From contig JAWQRO010000342.1 in NCBI GenBank assembly GCA_033557835.1, positions 1-42,315 on the forward strand: DNA of 42,315 nt, read 5' to 3'. This DNA is from Helochares maculicollis (taxonomy: Eukaryota > Arthropoda > Insecta > Coleoptera > Hydrophilidae). Below, one piece after another: positions 1 to 11,900 of this stretch. Every line of letters starts with the position of its first letter. The stretch's first letter is position 1. The translations under genes were made by a program, and so were the position numbers. A model generated the notes under the pieces. It did no database searches. It was not told the origin of the DNA and saw only the letters and a list, made by a program, of their open reading frames with translations.

Positions 1-179
1 TATATATAAAGCGTTTAATTCATACTATTAACATCAATTATATATATAAAATTCACTTTTTTGGGAAAGAATTTATTCTTGGTAACGTTTCGCCATATTG
101 GGCATCCTTAGACAAATTAATGCTAAACTGTTTTGTCAATGACGAATATTATTATTTAAGACAAACAAATAGTTGAAAG

Positions 180-1035
180 AGAGGTATCCTGATATGAGTA
201 GTTTCTTCTTTTCGTTCTTATTCTTCATATTTTTCTAATAGGTTGCTGTATTCTTTCGGAAGATCAGCGATATGTTTTTTATTATTGCATGTATTTTTGG
301 TGGTTTTAATAAATATAGAGGCTTTCCAAAAGGACACGGCTGTATTTATTTCTTTCTGTTTCTATTATTTTTGTATTTTCATAGTCAAATGTGTGTTAGT
401 TTGATTTGCTATGAATTGCCAGAGTAATGCAATTAAGTTTTAATTTGTTGTCGGATTTATGTTGAGTAATTCGATTTTTTAATTTTTATGAAGTTGACTC
501 TACATATGTAGTATCGCAATTCAAACATGCAATCTGGTCAATTACGTTGTCTTTATCTTTTCTTTATTCTGTCTTTCGTTTTGGTGAACGTGTACTTCCT
601 CGATTTGTAGTTTTGAACACTGGAGTAATGTTGTATTGTCTCAGTATTTTATTATAAATGTTGAAGCTTTTGTTTGTGTATGGTATTGAGATGTATATTT
701 GTTTTGTTGCGGTTACTGGTGTGGTTGTTTCTTCTTTGTGGGATTTTTCTTTTTGTTTCTGTTTCTTTAGTTAAATTCTCTATTACTGTGTTTGGGTAAA
801 CATTTTCTATGAATGCCGGTGCTATTACTTCTTTGTTATTTTTGTGGAATTTCTCATCAGAGATTGTTAAGGCTTCATATAGAGTGTTTTTAATAATATT
901 ATTCTTTGCTGCTTTTGAGTGATTGGAGTCGTAATGTAAGTACCTCCAGCTACATGCTGGTTTCTGGTACCAATCTTTATTTTTTATGATTTCTACGTAT
1001 AAAAAAGGAATGCTATTATTTTGAAGTTTTCATAT
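180..1035 (-). mobile_element. Penelope-like retroelement relic (end of RT, GIY-YIG domain)
   Basis: Translated on the - strand, about 1000-650 reads DWYQKPACSWRYLHYDSNHS and a following Leu/Asn/Lys-rich stretch, as in the region after the Penelope-like RT palm. About 530-290 gives a decayed GIY-YIG nuclease domain: ACLNCDTTYVESTS, LKNRITQHKSD, HTFDYENTKIIE, LLESLYI. Stops interrupt it at several points, and the first Gly of the nuclease motif appears as Glu. It has no open frame from a start codon and is not functional. Confidence 0.75.
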
Positions 1036-1169
1036 TGCTTATTCCTTTATTTCTACAATTTCGAGCAGGCAAATCTTATGAACATCTTGGTGTGTTTGGT
1101 TATTCCACTATAGTATATGTACATTTGAAAATATTTGACAACTTAAATCAAATAAATTGTCGCTTAAAG

Positions 1170-1810
1170 CAAATGACTTAGCTTCCTCGAGAAACCCTCA
1201 TTTTGCTTGCTCATCTCGCGGGAAGTGAAAATGTATTAAGTATAAATACGTTTTAATATAGTTAGAAAGTCTTATAAAATCTTTGAGTGATAACAAATTA
1301 CATTACACAGGCTCTTAAGCGTGATCAGTCTGTGACGTACTTTCAGTTTTCTATTTTTACTACATTTATTCTGGATTTATTTCCATTTTTTACGATATGC
1401 ACATTTTGAAATTCCTTCCAAAAAATAAGTATATAATAAATCGAATAAGCAAAACTTGTTAACTTACTTTTTTTAATATTATTAGCTATCAATGAAAAAC
1501 AGTGAAATTTTTCAGAAACTAACTGTAGTTTTTACATTATATTTTAGTAATTCTGCTATAGATAACCTAAGAAAATAGTGTCTTGCATAAAATTTATTTC
1601 TGTTACTATCCAAAATACCATAAAGCAATTAGCTTTGCTTACTTGAGATTTGCTCGCTGCGCTCGTTCTTTTCTTGTTGGGTGAAAATGCATTAAACATG
1701 AACAGGTTTAAAGTATAATTACAAAATGTAATAGACAAAGTGGTGATGCTTTGGATTATTTACTCGGAATTCGTTCGTTCATACCTCATGAAATAGAGAT
1801 GAACATACTT
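1170..1810. repeat. Dispersed repeat with TCGCTCG core, three copies
   Basis: Related segments occur near 1171-1240, 1630-1700 and 1745-1800, with a fourth near 12396-12450. The best shared pattern is ATGCTTT, a short spacer, TACTCGG, ATTCGCTCGCTC, then GAAGTGAAAATGC or similar. The copies differ by substitutions and small gaps. CpG-rich cores in AT-rich surroundings suggest a non-autonomous element or satellite fragment; the class is not known. Confidence 0.45.
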
Positions 1811-4267
1811 AAAATATATTAACAAACAGGAATCAAATCCTAAACGGACATGAGTAAACTTTCTATTTTTTGGGTGTGATCAACTTTTAATGGATCCCCA
1901 CTCGAGGAGGCATGAACCAGTGAATAACTATCGAACGAATCATATTTGATTCTTAGTGTATTCTGTTTGTACGAGACATAGGCGAGGGAATCATTAATAG
2001 GCAGTACTTATATTCTTGATCTATGTTTTGAAATTCTTTCACAAATATATAAAATAATCGTCAATGACATGGCCAATCACTTCTCTCGATGAAAATGAAA
2101 CTATTTTTTAAAAATTTAGTAAAAGCGGTGTAAAGGAAACAAGACAAATGTATTTCACCTTCCTACTGTCAAATTGGACAATGGAGCTTGGGTATTTTTT
2201 TAACTCTCTTAAGAAGAGAATACTATTCTGGCAAAAAAAATTATCAAATGTGAATAGAAGTCGCCATTGTAAAAATTAGAATTAAGAATTAGACCAGAAT
2301 GAACAATATGCATTTATACCAAGTACAAAATGATAAAGCATGTATTTACTACAAAAAGAGTAGAAGTGTCAGCATACTCGATTATTGTGATTATTGTTTC
2401 AAACGAAGCAAGGCGAAAGAAAATTTATTCGAAAAAAGCATCTCCTTTACAACACAATAGTCTTTGAACAAATCCTGAGCTCTATGTACCAATGGCACAG
2501 TGATATTGATTTCGGAAATTGACGACTATAAAACGGGCCAACGAATCATGCAGCAACAGTGTGGTGTGTGGTAACTGTAATCTATAACAGACCAGTCCGC
2601 AAGGTAAATCCGATCATAAAAAATCGCGTGTGAAATTCACTTTCTAATCAAGGCCAGCCCAAGTCGAGCAAAACCAGACCGAGCTGAGATGTACTTACAC
2701 GTAAATACAAATGAAATTTCACCTTCCGTATCCACGCCTCGTTTTTACTTATTCATTGCGCTCGAATTTGCTTTTTTATATTCGCGTGGGGTAACAAGAG
2801 AGAACGGCCAGGCCGCGCTCGCCACACCGGGTTTATAGTGTTTTGCACAATCCGCTTGAAATGCAAAACGCCGGCAAATCAGATTACAGATTTGAAAGTG
2901 GATTGATAGTCAATATGCATGTATACATATTTATGAATATTAAATAACAAATAGAAAAAACGCAACAAAGACGGCAAAAAATTACATAGCTGAGAGAGAG
3001 AAAGAAAAAAGTCGTTGACCGAAAGATGTTATTAACACCTTCATTTGAGCCATATTAAAACGGATTACAAAATTAATGCCACACATACATTGCATGTCAG
3101 CGTAGGAGATAAGTAGGTAAACAACAACAATAACATAACCGACACAATCTAAGGATAGTTTAGAAACTGTTCGTTCGCATGTGGGTTTTCTGTTGCACAA
3201 ACAATAGAAATTTGCTAATTACATTTTCCGCAGCTTGCATGGCACAGTTGCCAATTCAACCTTTTTTCCATCTAATGCTATCTTTTTGTTGTTTACTCTC
3301 TCCATTTTCTACTCTGTCATTTTCGTGCTCTACTCGTATATTAATATTTTCATTCATACATCCGTAAGTCGAAATGCAATTATCTTTGATTCACTTGAGC
3401 TGTCCGGTGCAGTGAACGCGTAAATAATTTAATTTTCAGAGCGAATTCTTAATAAACTTCGGAAGCTTTTTGGAAAGCTCTTCGGAAGCTCTTCGGGAAG
3501 TCATTATGCCGTACGTTATTGCGCACTCTTTGTAGTATTTCTATTATAAAATTAAACTTTGAAGTAGGCCCCGGCCCAGCTGAGCTCTAGTTGTGATAAT
3601 TAAGAAGAACGTCCCGTTCGTAAAGTGCTCTTCGGGTCATTACAGCTGAAATGAGATCCCACCCGTTTCATTTTCAGCCCATTACTTAAATTTTGCAATA
3701 CCACAAATTCTCGTGGACCCATATGCAAGACTGAATTGCGTGCGAAATTTAATCTCCGCCAGTTCTACTTTAGGAAAATTCCCTTGCGCAGAACCTTTAG
3801 CGACACCTCTTCAGGCGCCATTTTGGTGTAATTTCTAATTACATGACAAACGCACTAAATTTTTTATTGTTGATTTTATTCTAGCTATAATGAAACAACG
3901 CTTATAACTGAGAATCTAAAAGTGAAAGTACACCCATTTGAACCGAAAATGTTTTGTTGTGTACGAACCAGGTTAATAATAACTGCAACTGTTGACCACT
4001 GTTTGAATTTGTTTTAAATAAATAAGATCTATTGTATCGAGTCAATTTTTGTTCTGTGATATATAGTGATAGACTGGATTTATTATATAGCATAATGTTG
4101 CTGACTTTAAAATCGTAAATGGATCCATTGACATGCTAAGCTAGGCCAGCAATGCAGACTGCTCTTAACTGAAAGCGGCTTTTAATAAATTCTAGGTAGA
4201 TTTACTTACCTACATATAACATATAAATGAATTTTCTACTTGGCGCAATTTTACATGCTCTTACTAG
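1811..4267. other. No gene recognised; moderately GC-rich block at about 2480-2900
   Basis: No coding exon, RNA gene or transposon protein was recognised. Bases 2480-2900 and 3590-3830 contain more CpG and GC than the surroundings. A short degenerate repeat of CTTCGGAAGCT lies at about 3458-3500. Confidence 0.4.
3458..3502. repeat. Short degenerate tandem repeat CTTCGGAAGCT
   Basis: The unit CTTCGGAAGCT or a close variant occurs about three times (CTTCGGAAGCT, TTTTGGAAAGCT, CTTCGGAAGCT, then CTTCGGGAAG). The unit is itself partly palindromic (TTCGGAA/AGCTCTTC). Confidence 0.5.
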
Positions 4268-5395
4268 ATTGCTCAATAAGTTTTTGGGGCGATAAGAAAG
4301 GGCTTGGCTACAAGCTTAAATTTCTGTTATGTTGATACACTCTCCATATGACCGTATGTAAAATTTTATTTCAATCTGTTAATTCAATTTTGGCTTAAAA
4401 TCTATTTATCACCAATACGACATAGTATTATTTTACAATGGAAAAATCAAGCATCGTGTTATGATTGAATTTATATTTTTGAAAGACTTAAAATCAAAGA
4501 ATATTTATGAACGAATGTTGAAAGTATGTAAGAACAACTCACCTTCAATTAGTACACTAAAAATATGGGTTGCTGAATTTAAACGTGGTCGTACATGCCT
4601 TGAAGACGTCCAAAAACATCGACAATACTAGTATCGTAGAAAAAATACAAGATATATTGGAAAATTGTCGAGTGAAAAAGATTTATTAGAAGCCTTAGGC
4701 ATCTCAGTGAGCAGTGTAAGCAATATTTTAACTGAAGATTAGGTTTCAGAAAGATGTGTGCACAATGGGTGCCGCAGTCGCTAACAATGGAACAAAAACA
4801 CATTCGAATGCGATTTTCTCAGAAACACTTAGAGTATTTTCAAAAGGATAAAAGACTGAGATTGGGTCTATTACTCTGACTTTGAAACAAGCGGCTAAAG
4901 AGTGGTGTAAACCTGGTGCTTCGGCTCCGAAACGAGTTCATGTTCAGAAATCGGTCAAAAAAGAATTTTGTTTGTGGATTACTATCATACTACTAAAACA
5001 ATAAATTTTAAATATCAAAAATATCATTTTTCATTAGAACAATGTACGTCTCACAAGAGCATTTTAACAACAAAGTGTAAAATCCATGATAAAGTTCGCA
5101 TTGTTGGCGCATCCGCGGTTTTCACCAGCTTTGGCCCCTAGCGACTTTCATATGTTTCAACAATTAATCAAATCCAATCGTGAAACATGTTTTTCATCAA
5201 ATGATGAGAATATAACAGATGTAGAAGCCACTTTTGCAACTCTTCCAGATTCTTATTTCAGGGATAGAGTTCATAAAATGGAATTTCGTTTGAATAATTG
5301 TATTGATGTTCAGGAAGTCTATACTGAATAATAACGTGTATGTCAAAACATAAAATTATGTTTTTCTTTTTCGAACCAAAACCTAATTGAACAAT
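4268..5395 (+). mobile_element. Mariner-type transposon relic, near full length
   Basis: Imperfect terminal inverted repeats are visible: ATTGCTCAATAAGTTTTT at 4268-4285 and AAAACCTAATTGAACAAT at 5378-5395. Between them a decayed + strand transposase starts near 4438 (MEKSS..., then IWVAEFKRGRT). It continues through WVYYSDFET (about 4865) and EWCKPGASAPKRVHVQKS, and ends with LAPSDFHMFQQLIKSN, LPDSYFRDRVHKMEFR and CIDVQEVY (5086-5331). Frameshifts and stops break it, including a stop right after the first catalytic Asp. The second catalytic region reads SLEQCTSHKS, so Asp is lost there. Two shorter relatives lie at 11880-12366 and 17930-18435. Confidence 0.85.
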
Positions 5396-8300
5396 TTAGT
5401 ATGATTTATTTTCAAAATATGAATATAGTAAGAAAATAGAAAAACATTAAAAATGTAATCAACTTTATTAAAAAGATTCGATGTATTAAAACTTTTATTT
5501 TGTTTCTTATGCCTATCCCAAAAAATGCTATTGTTGTTTTTAAATGTTTAAGTTTGAAGTCACCAATCAAAAAGTAAGATATTTGCTTATTTCTCCGGAT
5601 TATCATAGAAGCGATTCTTCTATTCACAAGTAGTCATATTTCGCTAACTCCGTTTTCAGCATTCATTCTTAGAGTGCCTGTAACCTTACTCATTATAATG
5701 ATACCTCGTTTCAGTTTTTCCAATACTTCGAGATCTTAAAATTTTTCCTTTGTTTTAATGCTCTTAAGCTGAATGTCACAATTTCCTTTTACTTCATTTG
5801 ACATTATTTTAACACCAATTTTATCTCCCTTATAGTCAGTTACGTTGTTGATGTTATTATCAAAAGGAGATATAGTACAGAAAGCCATAAGAAAATTACT
5901 GTGTATGAGATAGACTTTCTTCGGGAAACTAATAATCCCTTCCCACGTCAGGTCTTGCCAAAGAAAATTAAGTCTCACCTTATTATACTCCTCCTTCCAA
6001 GCCACAACATTGCCTTCATCTAATACCAATTGCCATTCTGCGAAGATACTAGGGTCTTTAAATTGCTGAAAACATTTTATAATTAGTAATAAAAATTCAT
6101 ACTTTTTATCAGTTAAAAAACCATGGTTTCCTAGAAAATTGGCAGCAAGCATTAGATGGGATAAACTAAAATATTGTACCGGGAGGTAATAAGGTAAGAC
6201 TTTATTTTCTTCGAATTAAATAACAAAACAATATTAAGAGCTGGCGTGAGATGGAATCGATAATTTACTGAAGAAACTCGTACGCAGGATTTGTATAAAA
6301 GTATACGCTACCCAATCAAATGTTATAATTTGAAGAAAATTATTTTCACAGAAGGAACACACTAAATTATGTTTTTTGTATTATGAAAGGTTTTTGTTAA
6401 AATCAATACACAATAGACAACTTTTCCAAAAGCTACTATGTATCTATGGCCCAAATACCTGCTTTTAAACTTTTTACTTGTATATTTCGAAAATTTTGCA
6501 ATTACTAAAAATTCAGTAGAAATGTGAAAAGTGAAGAGACGACCTTACAGTATTATTTTCAGGACATAACACTTATTCTACGTTAGTATTTTGAATTTGG
6601 CATTAAAAATGTTTCAAGATACAGTAAATTTAATGATTCAATTTTTGTACTAGATTCTCTAAAAAATGTTATAAAACGTTCTTTTGTTGTTAGACAAATT
6701 CTCGTTGAAGCTGCTCGTGAAATAAATATGTCAAAAAATTTGTATTTAAACTATAAATCTCTAAATTTCAGACAATTGTTTGAAATATTAATTATTGTGG
6801 CTTTTATAAAAATTTCTAATTGATTTTAAAATACAATAGCTTTTCAGTTGCACGTTTTATTTATTATACTCAACCATTTAGCAGTAAAATGTATATGATA
6901 TTTCACTAACATTTTAAATAATTTAAATACCGTATCATAATGCCAACATTGCTTGTTTATTAATTATGAATTGACATTTGAAAATTTGATAGATATTCTA
7001 TATTTGGTACAGATATTAAGAGTCATATATACTTTACTTGCTAGCTTCATTTTCCAGTTTTACTCACCTACGGTAATTTTATTTTATCCTCCACTAGTTT
7101 TTTAAATTGTAATATAATCCACAACCGTAAATTTTATGTTTTAATTTTGTCTTGCTAAACATATTCCGAAATGTTAGAAAACGCACTTTTTACTAAATAA
7201 TGATTTTTGAAGCTGCAATTGATGAAGTAGAAATGTGTAAAGCCTGTAAAACAATTATAATGTGATGACGATTATTACCATATGATGAAAATAATAAAGC
7301 ACTTCTAGAAAAGGTTGTAGGAAAGAGAAAACTAGGAAATCAAGAAACACGTTGGAGTATAACAAAAAAATTACTAATCTAAAGCCACAGAGGCAAAGAT
7401 CGGAATATTGTATTGCAATGTCATCATTGCATGTATGTTTATTATTAATTTACATTTAAAAATGTGATGCTTTTTTAAAAGTTTGCATAAATATTTAAAG
7501 TTAGATAAGTTATAATATAATGAAAATAACTAGAAGGTAAAGCATGGTTAACATACACAGAAAATGTCAAAAAAAGCAAAAGGTAGATAATCAAGAAAAA
7601 CATTAAAAAAGTTTATGATATAAGAAAAATTATTAATAAATTATGTATCTGTTCCTTTTCACGAAACTCTATGCTGGCATAGAAATTACAGAAAAATTGT
7701 TAATGAAAAATAGTCAGCTTAGTACAAGGGCGCACGTGCTTTCAAGAAATCGAACTTTTAAAGTTAATGATTGAAGACCTAAAAATTTTAAATTTCAGAT
7801 TTATGTTATCGAATTTAGTATACGGTTACATAAATCTGATAAAATGTATCATTACCGAAGCTAACTAGTATTATTAAAATGTGTTCCATAATTGCAAAAA
7901 CGTCCTTGTAACGTGTAAGTGTAAGTGTTAATTTTACTTTCCTTTCACAAAATTACTAATAAAACATTTCGGATATAAAACGAGTTACAATTAAAAATAA
8001 TGGAAAGTAATTATTATTATTTTTACCAAATTTGACGTAATTCGTGATTCAGTGCTCGATTATTTGTAGTTTAAAAGATGTGGAACATGTTTAAGTAATA
8101 ATATATGTAAAAATCTTTTATGCATAAAAGCAATATTAACGATAAATATCCTTAAAATGCCAGTAAACTTATGTCACAATGATAGTACCTACAATTTAAA
8201 TTCCGAATTAAAATTCAGTTTATAGTTTTTAGTGCGCTAATTCACGCCGCGTATTTTGTAACTCACCATAATGCGTGCGAGCAGTAAAATATTATTAAAA

Positions 8301-8732
8301 TATGGTCTTATTCTTATTTACATTGTTTTCGTACAGAAGATTCTTTCAGCTTCAGCCATGAAAAACAAATTTTGGTGTTTTAGAATTACCTTTCAGAGCC
8401 CTCTTTATATTGAAAAAATATTACTCTGTCCCTCGCTTTATTCTTTGTGCCTTGCCCAAGTTTTTTTAACTCCTAAATAGAAAACCCATCCACTCTTCCA
8501 TCGCTCGTTTTAACATTTAGTAGCATCTCCAACAGTATTTTTTTCCTTCAATGTAAATTTTCGTGTATTCTTATATCTTAGGGCGATGTTTTAAAATTAT
8601 GACCAAAGAACGTGAGCCCTACATAATTTGCATAGTACACAATGTAGATAATTGGATTGTTTTATTTTATTTACTCACACGCACTCATCCACGTTTTCAC
8701 ATAAACAAATTAAACGTTGTTTTCGTTTTTAG
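5396..8732. other. AT-rich intron-type sequence upstream of first visible Skeletor exon
   Basis: Apart from the unidentified - strand reading frame at 5736-6222, I recognise nothing. Bases 6223-8250 are very AT-rich with no convincing exon. The earlier Skeletor exon was not found. Confidence 0.5.
5736..6222 (-). CDS. Unidentified reading frame, about 160 codons
   Basis: The - strand frame is open from about 6222 to a TAA at 5736; an ATG occurs at 6152, giving 138 residues (MLAANFLGNHGF to IKTKEKF). It has balanced protein-like composition, with many Trp, charged and aliphatic residues (EWQLVLDEGNVVAW, NFLWQDLTWEGIISF), unusual for random AT-rich sequence. TTTTAG just upstream (6167) could be a splice acceptor. 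I do not recognise the family. It could be an exon of an unmapped gene, a retrocopy, or part of a transposon. It sits in sequence upstream of the first visible Skeletor exon, on the opposite strand. Confidence 0.3.
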
Positions 8733-8914
8733 CCGCGTACTTCTACGCCGGCAACTCGAGGAGTCCCAGCAACTCTGGATTTAGGATAAGGGATGAGAAT
8801 GGAAGCCCGGAAGTAATAAGAAGGTATAGGAAAGAAGGTGTTACGATAACTTTGCCCGAAGGAAAAACACTAAATAATATCAAATGGTTTTCAATTTGGT
8901 GCGAGGAATTTGAG
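8733..8914 (+). CDS. Skeletor: Skeletor exon: second half of DM13-1
   Basis: The acceptor is a T-rich tract ending TTTTTAG at 8732 and the donor is GAG|GTAAGC at 8915. The exon starts in phase 1, so the preceding exon must supply the first base of the Ala codon. It encodes AYFYAGNSRSPSNSGF and ends IWCEEFE, the core of a DM13 domain (FYAG, RIRDENG, VTITLPEG, IKWFSIWC). I looked for the preceding exon (a Tyr-Asp-Gly stretch ending in phase 1) in bases 1-8700 and did not find one. Confidence 0.92.
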
Positions 8915-11900
8915 GTAAGCCTACTTTATTCTCGAGCCCTCTTATTTATTACTCTTACACGCCCTCAATTCTTACATAATCTCAATACGTTCACATCCCC
9001 AATTTTTATACATTATCAACTCTTACATGCTTTCCATTCCTACATACTCTTAGCTCTTACACATCCTAAATACTTATATTTTCACTTCAATTTTATTCGC
9101 TTCTAACAGATCGTCAACGCTTTAATTTCCTTGATTATTACCTCCATTTTAAGACCATCATTTCCTTATTTCTCCTATTTATAGTTCAGCTGTTCAAAAT
9201 TGCGGCATTTTTTTATAAGAATTTCTTGATTGTACGGTAAATGTTGATGTCGTTTCTAATATTTTTTGTACTTATGTGCATATCACATGGAAGTAATCTG
9301 CACACAATGGATTATTGTTATAAAATACTTTTAAGAAATTAAGTAATACAGTTGTTTGCAAACAATGCACGATTAACTTCATTGCATACTTTACACATGC
9401 AAGTAGAAATGGTTAATTATTCATAAGTAAATTATTAATTAGTCGTTAATTTTAACAAATTTTGTCGACACGTTTCCTCAGTGATACTTCTTTATCAATG
9501 AAATGAATAAGAGTAGATTGGAAGTATCTTAAGTTCACCGATAAAACGCCTCAAGCACGTTTTTTCACCACCCGCTTTCCCTGGAAGTAAAAATATAAAT
9601 TTGAAAAACGTGAGCACTCCATAGGAAAAAGGAGAGAATGTTTTTGTTATGGACAAAACCGCTGACAGTTCGAAAGTAGGAAAGCCGATAAATCACTTCG
9701 AATTCCCAGGGCGCCAATATCTACGCGCTATTTTTCTGAAAAACTAAACAAATTATGAAACATCTCGAACGTCCGACCTCTTCAGAAAATTTATTTTCAA
9801 GCTCCCAACTTGTAGCCGAAATTACGAGATTCCTTACATTTTTCAATTATATATTTCTACTTTCAGAGAAAGCAAGTTGCAAAAAATTTAAATTCTTCGA
9901 CAATGACCAAGTTTTACATCTGTAAGAAAATTTACTTTTTAAGCAAAAATATTCATGTCGCCACACTAAAAATGTAGAAAAGAAAGTTAAGCAATATCAT
10001 TTTATAGAATCATTCTCTTTGTAAATAAATGTAGTGTCAATCCCAAACACAAATCAACGTAATATATACATACAAAACATATTCATGCCCGCTCGTAATA
10101 TCCATTTAATGTTTTTCCTATAAATATGGAGCCAATAATTGTGATATACCTGTAACAAGAGGAATATTATTAAATAAGTGCATTTATGCATAGAAAATGA
10201 CATACAAATGGGAAATAAATCACCTACAAATCGCACATAATCAACTGCGAATTTCACACGAGTATAATATGAATATAACATGCACAAATACTTTGAAATG
10301 AAATGTTTCCATACATAATTAGTGCAGAAGATTATCGTTAGCCACAGTTAACCTACACAGGTGCCTCAAACTAGCACTATGTAAAATTTTTACAGCTGTT
10401 TCATTTATTATATAGTTTTTGCTTCTTCTACTTAATTTTTCACCGAATGAGATATATTTCGTAATTTGCCTAATTCATTTTTAAACCTTCTTAATTTTTC
10501 CTGTATTACCCATGCTTCCTTTTTGTATTGTACTGCTTTTTTCATAACACTTGCCCACTATGTTGTTTTTTTTGATCGGTTTATTTGTCACTGCTAATCA
10601 ACTTGATTGCCTTAGGATATTGTGTTTTTGAGACTTTTGGTTTTTAATATTGCAAAATTGAAAGTTTAATCTTGAATTATTCATTTTGATTCTAAAGTTT
10701 TAAATGTCTTATTCTGGATGTTTACGTTTTCATTCTAATTCAGGTGATAATCAAAATAAAAATTGCGTGCTCGGGATTCTATGAAGTGGACAAAGGCCGT
10801 TTTGCTTGATTCGGATTAACGAAGGTTATACCAGTGAGAAAGTTATCGAAGTGCTTAAAAAATTGTGGCCGGTTGGCGAAAAGTCTGGGGAGTATAGTAT
10901 GTAACGCAAAACTTCGACACTAAATTCTTTTAATTTTCTGTCGACCAATTGTGAATCGCGTGGACGACCGCTATCGTGGAGCAGGATTGGACTTCTTCTA
11001 TTGGCAAGTGCCGGTTTCTCATTCTTCACAATACGACTCTGCTGTGATGGTTTAGCTCGGTTGCAGGAAGTTATAGTGTAACACACTAGCCGCTGACCGC
11101 CCTACAGTAATTATGATCATTTTTGGTGGGTTTTCGCCTAAGAAGTGCCTGAGTGACTCATCGGTATCCCACTATCATCTCCTGATCTCGTAAAAGATCA
11201 ATTTTTTGTCATACGTGATGATTCAATCCAAAACACATCGTTTTGGCTTAAAGAAGAACATATTGCAAAACGTGTCAACTTCTGTCGATTGTCCAAATCA
11301 AGGAGCAGTCATTTTCCGAGTTTATAGACCTTTCCAATACGTTTCAAATCATCAAAAACTGCAACAGAATTGACGCCAAGCTTCTCTGCTATCCCACGTG
11401 CCACGTGTGAAGGCCGGTATCCATCAGGGTACACAAATCCTCGTGCTGGATTTACTCTCAGTTGACCACTTCAGGGCTTATCTTAAAAACTAAAATATCT
11501 GAAACGAAATTCCGCAAAGCAATGTACGTTCATTAACATTATTGTAAAAGAAGTAAAATTTTATATTAAAATTCTGAACAAAATAAACATCAATCTATAG
11601 AGAACAAAATGCTTCATCGATTATTGTACACCACGACACAGTAGACTAATTATATATTGAAATATTAAGCTATAAAAATATTTTACATTAAAACGGATAA
11701 ACCTTTTGTAACAACCCAATAGCTACTATTATTCAAGTCAGAATTGCAAATCAAAGCTATTCGTCAAAGTGTTCATTCTTGTTTCATCATCTTTCAGTGA
11801 ATCGAAATTAGAAATTGAAACATTCAAACCTTTACCAAACAGTTTATATTAGTCCTCTTGCCTTACTTTTGGTCAGTTATTAATGGATGCAGTTTTGCTA

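Noticed and set aside
2820..2835. CCGGGT at 2826-2831 as the donor of the missing DM13-1 exon
   Set aside because: The sequence before it does not encode the expected Tyr-Asp-Gly stretch in any frame.
5086..5331. 81-codon + frame as a small gene
   Set aside because: It is the C-terminal end of the mariner transposase at 4268-5395.
8915..9106. Continuation of the first exon's reading frame to 9106
   Set aside because: It runs through a strong donor (GAG|GTAAGC), and the DM13 sequence continues at 14853 instead.
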